Shown here: one piece after another, positions 1 to 7,170 of the stretch
Numbering within the stretch: position 1 is the stretch's first letter
How the letters are laid out: every line of letters begins with the position of its first letter
Assembly (NCBI GenBank): GCA_903924005.1
Contig: CAIXZV010000153.1
Location: 1 to 8,853, forward strand
Direction: 5' to 3'
DNA: 8,853 nt
Source: an uncultured Chloroflexota bacterium
GTDB lineage: Bacteria > Chloroflexota > Limnocylindria > Limnocylindrales > CSP1-4
The notes under the pieces: generated by a model
The model's database searches: none
Told to the model about the DNA's origin: nothing
What the model saw: only the letters and a program-made list of their open reading frames with translations
Position numbers and translations under genes: made by a program

Positions 1-96
1 CCGCCGCGCGCGGCTGCCGGGCCATTCGCGTATGGTTCGGTCAGGCGAGGACTGTCGCTCATGTCATGATCGCCTGTCGGACGAGAGGGATGAACG

Positions 97-939
97 GTGA
101 CCAGCAACCCGGGCCTGGCGCGCTCGCGCCGCTCTGTGATGGCAGCCGCGGCGGCCGCGGGCATGGCGCTCGTGGCCGAGGCGGTGGTTCGACCCCGCGT
201 GGCGCAAGCCACGGTGGGGACATTCCAGTACGGGACGAGCAACTTCGCCGGCATTGACTCTACGGATCTTTCAGCCAGCGGCCCCCTTGCCACGCTCACT
301 GTGGAAAACGCAGGTACCGGAGCAGGCATCGTCGCCCTTTCTTCGGGCGGGACTGCGTTCGCAGCAACCAGCTCTGCGTCCGGGTACGCCTCGCTCTATG
401 GCAACCACGAGGCGGGTTATGGGGTCATCGGCGACACCGGTTTCCTGGGGGCCGCGGATGGGATGGCGGGTGTCTGGGGCCGGGACGCCAGCGTTTCGGG
501 AGCCGTCGGCGCGGCCGGCGGATCGGTGAATGGCACGGGGCTCGTCGGCGTCGGCGCTGCGAGTGCGGCTGTCACGCAACCGGCTGCGGCCCTCGGCTCG
601 AATGGCCTGGCCGAGTCCACCGGCGTATTTGGCGTATCGCCCAGCGGCGTTGGCGTTCGAGCGCAGAGTACAACCGGCACCGCGCTCAAGGTGAGCGGCA
701 AGACGCACTTCAGCCGTTCGGGAAGGGCCACGGTTCCCGCAGGCCACAGCTATGTGGACGTCCCCGTTGCGGGCGGCGTCGCAGCAACATCGCTGTGCTT
801 CGCGAACCTCACCGCATACCGGTCCGGCGTCTACGTTGCTGCTGTGCGTCCGGCCTACCCGACGACGGCCAAGGTCCGCATCTACCTCAACAAGGCGGTG
901 ACCGCCTCGACCGTGGTCGCCTGGCTCGTCAGCGACTGA
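97..939 (+). CDS. Exported Gly/Ala-rich repetitive protein with probable Tat signal; function unknown
   Basis: I do not recognise a named gene. The GTG start at 97 is chosen because the purine-rich AGAGGGA (84-90) lies about 6 nt upstream. The 280-aa product begins with a twin-arginine segment (R11-R12 in SRRSVM), a hydrophobic Ala-rich stretch (about 15-30) and a likely signal-peptidase site at AQA/T (38/39), so Tat export is inferred. Residues about 70-200 are low-complexity, with recurring short Gly-centred units such as GYGVIGDTG, GVWGRD, GTGLVGVG, STGVFGV and SGVGVRA, which suggest a beta-structured repeat. The last 75 or so residues (from HFSRSG to the end, with IYLNKAVTAST) look like a separate C-terminal domain. 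From memory, this repeat-plus-domain architecture occurs in uncharacterised exported proteins of Chloroflexota and Actinobacteriota. Only one Cys (C234) is present. Surface or extracellular location is an inference, and no enzymatic motif is visible. The 3' end overlaps the convergent miaA by 11 bp. Confidence 0.82.
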   Translation: MTSNPGLARSRRSVMAAAAAAGMALVAEAVVRPRVAQATVGTFQYGTSNFAGIDSTDLSASGPLATLTVENAGTGAGIVALSSGGTAFAATSSASGYASLYGNHEAGYGVIGDTGFLGAADGMAGVWGRDASVSGAVGAAGGSVNGTGLVGVGAASAAVTQPAAALGSNGLAESTGVFGVSPSGVGVRAQSTTGTALKVSGKTHFSRSGRATVPAGHSYVDVPVAGGVAATSLCFANLTAYRSGVYVAAVRPAYPTTAKVRIYLNKAVTASTVVAWLVSD

Positions 940-1891
940 GCGTCGGCAGCCAGGCCTCAAGGGCTGCGAGGGCGGGCGGCAGCGGGTTCGCGGCGGCGTC
1001 GAGGACCGCGAGGCCGGGTTCGCCGCGGAACCAGGAGCGCTGACGGCGGGCGAAGCCGATGTTGTGCTGCGCATCGAGACCGACGGCCTCCTCCAGGGTG
1101 ATCTCCCCGTCGAGGTGGGACCAGCTCTCGCGGTACCCGATGGCGCTGAAGCACGGAAGCGCGGGATCCCAGCGCTCGCGGAGCGCGCGAGCCTCTTCCA
1201 CGAGGCCCGCGTCAAACTGGGCGCGGGCGCGGTTGGTGATGGCGAGGCGCTGGAGTTCGGGGTCAAGGATGAGCTGCAAACCCAGCACAGGCGCGGGATA
1301 GCCAACAGGCTCCGGCAGCGGGGCGTCGCCGCGCAGGGTGGCGATCTCCAGCGCCCGCACCACGCGGCGCGGATTCCGCAGATCCGTCCGTCCGGCAAGC
1401 CGTGGGGCAAGGTTGCGGAGCCTTCGGGCAAGCTCTGCTACCCCGTGGCGCGTGAGGTCAAGCTCGATCTTTGCACGGACGTCGGGATCAAAGGCAAGCG
1501 CGTCGGTGTCGATCCCGCGCATTACCGCGCGGAGCCAGAACCCGGTGCCGCCAACAAGGATGCCGATGCCACGCCGAGCGCCGAGCGCCTCGAGGGCCGT
1601 GAGTGCATGCGTGCGAAAGTCCGCGATGGTGAATGGCTGATCCGGATCCACAAGGTCGATGCCGTGGTGGACGACCTGGGCACGCTCCTCGGCGGTGGCC
1701 TTGGCCGTGCCGATGTCGAGTCCGCGGTACACCTGCCGCGAATCCGCCGAGACGATCTCCGCGGGAACCCCGCGCGCCATGAGGCGCTCGGCGAGGGCGA
1801 TGGCGAGGGCGGTCTTGCCGGTGGCCGTGGGGCCACCCAGGACGACGAGCGGTGCGGCGGGTGCGATTGGGAGCGTGATGGGGGTCTCCAG
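929..1891 (-). CDS. miaA: tRNA dimethylallyltransferase MiaA (probable CTG start)
   Basis: MiaA transfers the dimethylallyl group of DMAPP to N6 of A37 in tRNAs reading UNN codons (i6A37), in the cytoplasm. Starting from CTG at 1891 gives 320 aa, the usual family length. The Walker A motif GPTATGKT is at 20-27, followed by SADSRQVYRGLDIGTAK (48-64), a VGGTGFW segment, and C-terminal IGYRESW and ARRQRSWFRG. The first in-frame ATG is at 1780 (residue 38), downstream of Walker A, so starting there would remove the nucleotide-binding loop. Between the in-frame miaB stop (1895-1897) and Walker A there is no ATG, GTG or TTG; CTG codons occur at 1891-1889 and 1840-1838. I chose 1891 because it keeps the first beta strand and lies 3 nt after the miaB stop, which suits coupled reinitiation. 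There is no clear Shine-Dalgarno. Readthrough from miaB or a sequence error are alternatives. The family call is secure; the start is not. Confidence 0.9.
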   Translation of the reverse strand: METPITLPIAPAAPLVVLGGPTATGKTALAIALAERLMARGVPAEIVSADSRQVYRGLDIGTAKATAEERAQVVHHGIDLVDPDQPFTIADFRTHALTALEALGARRGIGILVGGTGFWLRAVMRGIDTDALAFDPDVRAKIELDLTRHGVAELARRLRNLAPRLAGRTDLRNPRRVVRALEIATLRGDAPLPEPVGYPAPVLGLQLILDPELQRLAITNRARAQFDAGLVEEARALRERWDPALPCFSAIGYRESWSHLDGEITLEEAVGLDAQHNIGFARRQRSWFRGEPGLAVLDAAANPLPPALAALEAWLPTLSR

Positions 1892-1894
1892 GCT

Positions 1895-3568
1895 CTAGAT
1901 CAGCCGGCCGCGGAGCGCATAGGGGCCCGCGTGCTCAATCAGGACATCGGCCTCGGTGCCGAGGAGGGTCGCCGGGGCAGCAACGTGCACCAGCTTGTTC
2001 TCGCGGCTTCGGCCAAGCATGTGGGCGATGCCGTGGGGCAGGTTGGCGAAGGCGTCTCTCGAGGCGGACGTGCCCGCTGCCTCCTCGTCGGCCTCGTCAT
2101 CGTGGCTGTGCGCCCGCGGCGGCACAACGCTGTCCAGCAGGACGCTCGCGGTGCGGCCCAGCCAGGCGCAGTTGCGCTCAAGGCCGATGCCCTCCTGGAC
2201 GCCCAGCAGGTCGACGAGGCGCCGCTTCTTCACATCGGCCGGAACGTCGTCCGCGAGATGCGTGGCCGGCGTGCCGGGCCGCTCGCTGTAGGCCGCGGCA
2301 AACACCTGGTCGTACCGGACGGTCTCGAGCAGGCGGATGGTGTCGGCGTACTCCTCGTCGGTTTCGCCGCAGAACCCGGTGATGACATCCGTGGAGAGCG
2401 CGATGCCCGGGACGGCCTCGCGGATGCGTGCCAGCCGCTCAAGGTAGTGGTCAATCGTGTACTGGCGGCCCATGCGCCGCAGCATCGAGTCGGAGCCGGA
2501 CTGGACGGGCAGGTGGAGCGCCTCGCACACCGACGGGCACTCGGCGATCGCCTCGATGAGGCGGTCTGAGAGGTCCCACGGGTGCGAGGTGACAAAGCGC
2601 AGGCGCGTGATGGCGGGCACGCCAACGCCATCGTCGCGGGCGATCCGGATGGCGTCCACGGCGCGCACAAGCTCGGCAAGGTCGGGCCGTGCTGTCCGGT
2701 CCTGCGCGCGGCCAACGGTGCGCTGCGTCTGGACATGGGTGAAGCGGGGCTCTGGCGCCAGATCGTGGCCATACGAGTTGACGTTCTGGCCCAGCAGCGT
2801 GACCTCGCGGTACCCCGCCGCGGCAAGGGCGCGCGCCTCGGCGACGATCTCGTCAAAGGGCCGGCTTCGCTCGGGACCGCGGCTGAACGGGACGATGCAA
2901 TACGTGCAGGTCTTGTCGCAGCCGTAGATGATGGGCAGCCAGGCGCTGATGGCAGAGCCCCGAAGGACGGCGCCGCCCGTGACGGCGTCAGCCCGGGCCC
3001 GCACAAGGTGCGAGGCGTCGGAGACCTCCGCGCCCTTCACCAGCGTGGTGGCCGCGGTCATCGCCAGCGCGCCAACCGGGGCTTGTGCCGAGGCGAGGCC
3101 AAGGCGGTCGATGAGCTCCGGCTCCTCGTCTGGCCGCAGGAACATGTCCACGGCCGGGTACCGCTTGGCGAGGCCCGCGCGGTTTGACGTCCGCACGGAA
3201 CAGCCGGTGAGGACCACGCGCATGCCAGGGTTTGCCGTCTTGAGCCGTGCCAGGACGCCCTGCCGCCCAATCACCTTGGCCTCGGCGGCTTCTCGGATGG
3301 CGCAGGTGTTGATGACGACGAGGTCAGCGGCCTCCATGGACGGCGCCTCGGCACAGCCCGACGCAAGCAGGCGCCCGGCCATCTCCTCGGAGTCGCTGCG
3401 GTTCATCTGACAGCCCAGGGTCCAGACGAAGAAGGACGGCAGGGCGCGCGTCTCGGGCCGGAACTCGGCAAGCCGCGCATCGCCGGGCGCGTCCGCGGCA
3501 GGAGACCCGCGCGGAACGGCGCTGACGGGAGCGCCAAACTCAACCACCGGCAGCTGGCGCGGGCTCAT
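1895..3568 (-). CDS. miaB: tRNA-2-methylthio-N6-dimethylallyladenosine synthase MiaB
   Basis: A radical-SAM methylthiotransferase that converts i6A37 to ms2i6A37 in tRNA, acting after MiaA. The chosen ATG at 3568 overlaps the stop of the upstream PHP gene as ATGA, giving 557 aa; an in-frame start at 3610 would add 14 residues inside that gene. The N-terminal cluster-binding Cys residues are C53 (TLGCQMN), C89 (NTCAIRE) and C123 (TGCSVR). The radical-SAM motif CDKTCTYC supplies C217, C221 and C224. LLGQNVNSYG, LHLPVQSGSD and a C-terminal TRAM domain ending in LRGRLI follow. The protein is longer than the usual 440-475 aa. The extra length comes from an N-terminal extension of about 35 residues, an extended linker before the radical-SAM Cys motif, a basic/Gln-rich insert at about 267-295 and an acidic, His-containing insert at about 486-516 within TRAM. 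It lies 3 nt before, and in frame with, the proposed miaA start. All catalytic residues appear intact. Confidence 0.96.
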   Translation of the reverse strand: MSPRQLPVVEFGAPVSAVPRGSPAADAPGDARLAEFRPETRALPSFFVWTLGCQMNRSDSEEMAGRLLASGCAEAPSMEAADLVVINTCAIREAAEAKVIGRQGVLARLKTANPGMRVVLTGCSVRTSNRAGLAKRYPAVDMFLRPDEEPELIDRLGLASAQAPVGALAMTAATTLVKGAEVSDASHLVRARADAVTGGAVLRGSAISAWLPIIYGCDKTCTYCIVPFSRGPERSRPFDEIVAEARALAAAGYREVTLLGQNVNSYGHDLAPEPRFTHVQTQRTVGRAQDRTARPDLAELVRAVDAIRIARDDGVGVPAITRLRFVTSHPWDLSDRLIEAIAECPSVCEALHLPVQSGSDSMLRRMGRQYTIDHYLERLARIREAVPGIALSTDVITGFCGETDEEYADTIRLLETVRYDQVFAAAYSERPGTPATHLADDVPADVKKRRLVDLLGVQEGIGLERNCAWLGRTASVLLDSVVPPRAHSHDDEADEEAAGTSASRDAFANLPHGIAHMLGRSRENKLVHVAAPATLLGTEADVLIEHAGPYALRGRLI

Positions 3569-4521
3569 GCCGCATCGCTCCCGGCTGCAAACTCCGTCCG
3601 CTGGCCCCATGTTGTTGCGGCGATTGCGGTCCGAGCCTTGGCGACAAGACCCTCGGGCATCACCAGCAGGGCGTGGGTGGCCGCGTACGGGCCGTCGTCG
3701 CCGTGATAGTCGGAGCCGCCGGTGGCCACCATGTGCAGGTTGGTCGCAACGCGGGTCATGGCTGCTCGGGTCTCGGGAGTGAAGGAGCGGTGGTTGGTCT
3801 CAAGACCGCCCAGACCCTCCGCAATCAGATCGCGGAGCAGGCCGATGCGATCCGGCGCCTCGGCAAAGTGCGCAAGCGACGGGAGTCCGCCAGCGGCGCG
3901 GATTGCCCGGATGGCGCCGATTGGGTCAAGGCCCGTGCGCGCCACGTAGCCGGGCCGGCCGTGGCCAATCCAGACTCGGAATGCCTCGTCCACGCTCTCC
4001 ACATAGCCCGCGGCCATCATCGCGCGGCCAAGCGTGGGTCGGCCAAGGGCCCCGTCCGCTGCGAGGTCCATGGCCGCGAGCTGGTCGTCGATGGGTTTGC
4101 CAATCTCCCGCAGCTTTGCAACCGCCTCGGCGAACCGGATCCGGCGGGCACCACGTTGTTGCACGAGAGCGGCCTCGAACGCCTCGTCGTCGGGATCAAC
4201 ACCGATGCCGAGGATGTGGAGCTCGCCCTCGGAGATCTCGAGCCCAAGACCGCGCGTGATGCTGTTGATCTCGACGGCCGGCACGAGTTCAAGGCCTGCC
4301 GGAAGGGGCGCCGCACCGGGCGCCCGCAGCTCGCGGTACGCCGCAAGGTTGTCGTGGTCTGCGATTGCGAAGAGCCGTATGCCCACATCGGCCGCCTGCC
4401 GGACAAGTGCGGCTGGCTCAAGCACGCCATCGGAGCGCAGCGTGTGGGCGTGGAGGTCTGCTGTGGCGGTGCCCGGCGCGGGAGCGGGCCCGTCCGCCCG
4501 GCCGACGTGTCGGGAGGCCAC
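3565..4521 (-). CDS. PHP-domain phosphoesterase (RNase AM / nucleoside bisphosphate phosphatase-like)
   Basis: A 318-aa PHP-family metal-dependent phosphoesterase, similar in layout to TrpH/YciV (RNase AM) proteins that hydrolyse 3',5'-nucleoside bisphosphates and trim short RNAs from the 5' end. Visible metal-site motifs are DLHAHTLRSDG (22-32), ADHDN (54-58), VEI with E84, ELHILG with H102, RPTLGRA (161-167), AHF with H218, and GGSDYHG (268-274). The usual AHP reads AHF and DHDT reads DHDN; these are mild departures and the ligands are kept. There is a small extra segment between E84 and H102. The start is GTG at 4521, 5 nt after the ymdB stop; the stop overlaps the miaB ATG by 4 nt, so translation is probably coupled on both sides. 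No signal peptide or polymerase domains are seen, so it is not a DnaE fragment. The exact substrate is inferred only from the family. It could instead be a histidinol-phosphatase-like enzyme, but the motif spacing fits TrpH better. Confidence 0.88.
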   Translation of the reverse strand: MASRHVGRADGPAPAPGTATADLHAHTLRSDGVLEPAALVRQAADVGIRLFAIADHDNLAAYRELRAPGAAPLPAGLELVPAVEINSITRGLGLEISEGELHILGIGVDPDDEAFEAALVQQRGARRIRFAEAVAKLREIGKPIDDQLAAMDLAADGALGRPTLGRAMMAAGYVESVDEAFRVWIGHGRPGYVARTGLDPIGAIRAIRAAGGLPSLAHFAEAPDRIGLLRDLIAEGLGGLETNHRSFTPETRAAMTRVATNLHMVATGGSDYHGDDGPYAATHALLVMPEGLVAKARTAIAATTWGQRTEFAAGSDAA

Positions 4522-4526
4522 GTGTG

Positions 4527-5390
4527 TCAGATCTCGACGAGGCGCTGGATACGCTCGATCTGGAGCGCGCGCCCGGTTGCTGGATCAATGTCGATCTGGC
4601 AGGCGTTGAGGACAACAGGGCCATCCCCAACCTCAAACCGGGTGGGCAGGCCGTTGAGGAAGCGCGGGATAACGGTGGCCGGGTTAAACCCGATGACGCT
4701 CCACAGCGGACCGGTCATGCCCAGATCGCTCTGGTAGGCCGTGCCGCTTGGGAGGATCCGCTCATCGCCGGTGACGACATGCGTGTGCGTCCCCACCACC
4801 ACGGACACCCGCCCGTCCAGATACAGCCCAAGGGCCGTCTTCTCGGAGGTGATCTCGCAGTGGAAGTCCACAAGCCGGATGGGCGGCAGCGGCTCAGACG
4901 CCTCGTCCAGCAGCCTGTCAGCTTCGGTGAACGGGTTCTCGATGGGCTGCATGAAGGTGCGCCCCTGAAGGTTGATCACCGCAAGTTCAGAACCGTCCAG
5001 CGCGGAGTAGGTGCCCCAGCCGCGCCCGGGGACATCGTGCGTCCCGTAGTTGAGCGGCCGCAGGACGCGGTCGTTCGCGTCAAGGAAGGGGTAGATCTCG
5101 CGCTTGTCCCAGATGTGGTTGCCGCTTGTGATCACGTCCACACCGGCGGCGAACAGCGCCTCCGCCGTTGAGACTGTGAGCCCCATGCCGCCCGCGAGGT
5201 TCTCCCCGTTTGCGGTGACGAAGTCCACACCGCGCTCCATGCGGAGGTCCCCAAGGACCTGCTCCACGGCAATGCGACCGGGTTTGCCAATCACATCGCC
5301 AATCATCACGACGCGGCACGCGCCAGGCGGGCGCGGTGCATTCCCGTTGGTTGGGTTGCCAAGCCCCGCGCGATCGGATCGGGTGGCCAT
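4527..5390 (-). CDS. ymdB: YmdB-type metallophosphoesterase (TIGR00282 family)
   Basis: A calcineurin-like phosphoesterase of the YmdB/DR1281 type. Bacillus YmdB hydrolyses 2',3'-cyclic nucleotides and influences the switch between motility and biofilm; that role is not established here. The 287-aa protein has every expected motif: GDVIGKPGR (31-39, D32), NGEN (61-64, E63), SGNHIWD (89-95, N91 and H92), INLQGR (139-144), DFH (H177) and GTHTH (200-204, H202 and H204), then SDLGMTGP. The N-terminus carries about 25 extra Pro/Asn/Arg-rich residues before the first beta strand, so a shorter product is possible, although the ATG at 5390 has GGGAGGG placed just after the rny stop. The gap to rny is 13 bp. 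Rny-ymdB adjacency is widely conserved (ymdA-ymdB in Bacillus) and supports both names. RNase Y products ending in 2',3'-cyclic phosphates would be one link between the two, but this is conjecture. Confidence 0.93.
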   Translation of the reverse strand: MATRSDRAGLGNPTNGNAPRPPGACRVVMIGDVIGKPGRIAVEQVLGDLRMERGVDFVTANGENLAGGMGLTVSTAEALFAAGVDVITSGNHIWDKREIYPFLDANDRVLRPLNYGTHDVPGRGWGTYSALDGSELAVINLQGRTFMQPIENPFTEADRLLDEASEPLPPIRLVDFHCEITSEKTALGLYLDGRVSVVVGTHTHVVTGDERILPSGTAYQSDLGMTGPLWSVIGFNPATVIPRFLNGLPTRFEVGDGPVVLNACQIDIDPATGRALQIERIQRLVEI

Positions 5391-5403
5391 CGTGGGCCCT
5401 CCC

Positions 5404-6930
5404 CTACTTCGCGTATTCGACTGCGCGGGTCTCGCGGATCACGGTCACCTTGATCTGGCCCGGGTAGGTGAGGTTCTCCTCGATCTTCTTGACGATGTCT
5501 CGCGCCAGACGGGTGGCGGAGAGATCGTCAATCTCCTCGGGACGGACGAGGATGCGCACCTCGCGCCCTGCCTGGACGGCAAACGAGCGCTCAACGCCCG
5601 TGAAGCTGTCGGCGATGGCCTGCAGCTCCTCAAGACGCTTGACGTAGGTCTCCATCGTCTCGCCGCGGGCGCCAGGCCGGGACGCCGAGATGGCGTCTGC
5701 GATCTGGACGATTGGCGCTTCGATGCAGGCGTATTCAACCTCCTGGTGGTGCGCAGCAATTGCGTTCACCACCTTGAAGGGCATGCCGTGCTTCTGGGCG
5801 AGGGCTGCGCCGATGGCGGCGTGCGGGCCCTCAACCTCGTGGTCGATGCCCTTGCCGACGTCGTGCAGGAGCCCGCCGATCTTGGCGGCCTGGACGTCCG
5901 CCCCCATCTCCGCAGCGATAATCGCGGCGAGATGGCTGGTCTCCACGCAGTGAACCAGCACGTTCTGGCCGTAGCTGGTGCGGAACTTGAGCCGGCCGAT
6001 CTGCTTCACGAGGTCTGCGGGGAGCCCTGGGACGCCAGCGTCATAGCAGGCCTGCTCGCCGGCCTGGCGCATGGTGACGTCAACCTCGGCGCGGGCCTTG
6101 GCGACAACCTCTTCGATGCGTCCGGGGTGAATGCGGCCGTCGGCGATGAGCTTTGTGATGGCAACCCTCGCCACCTCGCGGCGAACCGGGTCGAAACCCG
6201 AGAGCACCACGGTCTCGGGGGTGTCGTCGATGATCAGGTCGATCCCGGTGGCCTGCTCCAGGGCGCGGATGTTGCGCCCCTCGCGGCCGATGATGCGGCC
6301 CTTCATCTCGTCGCTTGGCAGGTGGATGACGGTGACAGTGTGTTCGGCCGTGTGATCCGCGGCAACGCGCTGGATGGCGGTGACGATGATCTCGCGGGCC
6401 TTGTCCTGCGCCTCGTCGCGGGCGCGACGCTCAATAGACCGCGCAAGCTTGACCGCGTCGTGCTCTGCTTCTTCGCGGATTGCCTCAAGCAGCACGCCCT
6501 TGGCGTCTTCGGCGGTCATCCCGGCAACCTTCTCAAGGGCTACCACGCGCTCTTGGTTGAGGCGCGCCAGATCATCGCGCTGGTGCTCAACCTCGCGCTC
6601 CCGATCGTTGATCTTGCGGCCCTTTTCCTCAAGCATGTCCGCGCGCTGGTCCAACTGCTCATCGCGGGCGAGAAGCCTGCGCTCAAGACCCTGGAGTTCG
6701 CCGCGCTTTGCTCGCGCCTCGTCCTCAGCCTCACGCTGGAGACGAAGCTTCTCGTCCTTCGCCTCAAGGATCATGTCCTTCTGCGAGGCTCTCGCCTCAG
6801 CAACGATCCGGGCGGCCTTGTCCTGGGCGGACTTGACGCTCTGGGTTGAGAGCACGCCGCGGGCGAGAAAGCCAAAGACAACGCCGGACACACCGGCGAT
6901 GACCGCTGCAACAGCGATCCATAGTTCCAT
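5404..6930 (-). CDS. rny: Ribonuclease Y
   Basis: A membrane-anchored endoribonuclease that initiates mRNA decay and processing in many bacteria lacking RNase E. From the ATG at 6930 the protein is 508 aa, close to the usual 510-520. An N-terminal transmembrane helix spans about 2-24. A long, highly charged coiled coil follows (about 30-150, rich in E, K, R, Q and A). The KH domain has GRIIGREGRN (211-220). The HD domain has LLHDVGK (catalytic H356-D357) and IAAHHQEVE. The C-terminus reads IKVTVIRETRAVEYAK. The start at 6930 is favoured over an in-frame ATG at 6975 because GGAGG (6943-6939) sits 8 nt before it and the membrane helix then begins immediately. A perfect hairpin lies directly upstream of that ribosome-binding site. 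Rny is the first gene of the compact rny-ymdB-PHP-miaB-miaA run. No missing or altered catalytic residue was seen. Confidence 0.97.
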   Translation of the reverse strand: MELWIAVAAVIAGVSGVVFGFLARGVLSTQSVKSAQDKAARIVAEARASQKDMILEAKDEKLRLQREAEDEARAKRGELQGLERRLLARDEQLDQRADMLEEKGRKINDREREVEHQRDDLARLNQERVVALEKVAGMTAEDAKGVLLEAIREEAEHDAVKLARSIERRARDEAQDKAREIIVTAIQRVAADHTAEHTVTVIHLPSDEMKGRIIGREGRNIRALEQATGIDLIIDDTPETVVLSGFDPVRREVARVAITKLIADGRIHPGRIEEVVAKARAEVDVTMRQAGEQACYDAGVPGLPADLVKQIGRLKFRTSYGQNVLVHCVETSHLAAIIAAEMGADVQAAKIGGLLHDVGKGIDHEVEGPHAAIGAALAQKHGMPFKVVNAIAAHHQEVEYACIEAPIVQIADAISASRPGARGETMETYVKRLEELQAIADSFTGVERSFAVQAGREVRILVRPEEIDDLSATRLARDIVKKIEENLTYPGQIKVTVIRETRAVEYAK

Positions 6931-6938
6931 ATTCGGAT

Positions 6939-6970
6939 CCTCCCTCCCGGCCGGGATGATGGGCCGGGAG
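6939..6970 (-). promoter_or_regulatory. Perfect 9-bp stem-loop abutting the rny Shine-Dalgarno
   Basis: On the minus strand, CTCCCGGCC (6970-6962), a 9-nt loop (6961-6953) and GGCCGGGAG (6952-6944) form a perfect, mostly G/C stem. The next bases are the Shine-Dalgarno GGAGG (6943-6939), 8 nt from the rny ATG at 6930. In RNA the stem would end exactly where the ribosome-binding site begins, so it could modulate ribosome access or protect the 5' end. There is no U-run, which argues against a terminator. RNase E controls its own mRNA through 5'-UTR structure in E. coli, so feedback on rny is a reasonable hypothesis, but only the hairpin itself is seen. Confidence 0.6.
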
Positions 6971-7141
6971 TGCATGACGATTCAACAGTGAGCGCCAGTA
7001 GCGGCTGCAGGCTGGGCGGCCGACCGGGGCGCCAATACAGCGCTTGTCCGGTCGCAGACGTCGCTGCGCTCTACCCGGCGTGGCCCGAAGGTCCACGACA
7101 GATTGGACGGATGCTACAGCGTTCGGCCGGAACCGGCTCGC

Positions 7142-7170
7142 AACGATTGGCGCGCCGCTATCGTTTGGTC
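7142..7170 (+). promoter_or_regulatory. Candidate -10 (TATCGT) and dyad before the serine hydrolase; possible leaderless start
   Basis: AACGAT (7142-7147) and ATCGTT (7160-7165) are a perfect 6-bp inverted repeat separated by 12 bp, which include the palindrome GGCGCGCC (7149-7156). The right arm overlaps TATCGT (7159-7164), a match to TANNNT, ending 6 nt before the ATG at 7171. That spacing is what leaderless genes show, and no Shine-Dalgarno is visible before 7171. No convincing -35 was found 16-18 bp upstream. A repressor binding the dyad would cover the -10. Both promoter and operator are weak inferences. Confidence 0.3.

Noticed and set aside
3..14. 12-bp palindrome GCCGCGCGCGGC at the left edge
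   Set aside because: There is no T-run and the surrounding sequence is very GC-rich; it could be chance or part of a gene outside the window.
31..36. TATGGT as a -10 box for the left-edge gene
   Set aside because: It matches TANNNT only, with no -35 at the right distance, so it is too weak to annotate.
271..1431. 386-codon minus-strand frame across miaA and the left-edge protein
   Set aside because: It overlaps two better-supported genes in another frame, and its Arg/Ser/Pro-rich product has no recognisable domain.
1064..2569. 501-codon open frame on the plus strand, antisense to miaA and miaB
   Set aside because: It is a shadow of two unmistakable enzyme genes, with low-complexity Gly/Arg/Ala composition and no motif.
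3569..3610. Upstream in-frame start for miaB at 3610
   Set aside because: It would lie inside the PHP gene; the ATG at 3568 forms the typical ATGA overlap, and the extra 14 residues match nothing in the family.
5104..6849. 581-codon open frame on the plus strand, antisense to rny and ymdB
   Set aside because: Its frame is the mirror of strongly conserved RNase Y and YmdB proteins; long stop-free antisense frames are expected at this GC content, and it shows no recognisable domain.
6931..6975. Upstream in-frame ATG for rny at 6975
   Set aside because: The ATG at 6930 has a strong, well-spaced GGAGG and puts the membrane helix at the N-terminus, as in other RNase Y proteins; the extension would be encoded by the hairpin.
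7111..7116. TAGCAT (minus strand) as a -10 box for rny
   Set aside because: There is no supporting -35, and a TANNNT hit is expected by chance in 240 bp; the rny promoter cannot be placed from sequence alone.
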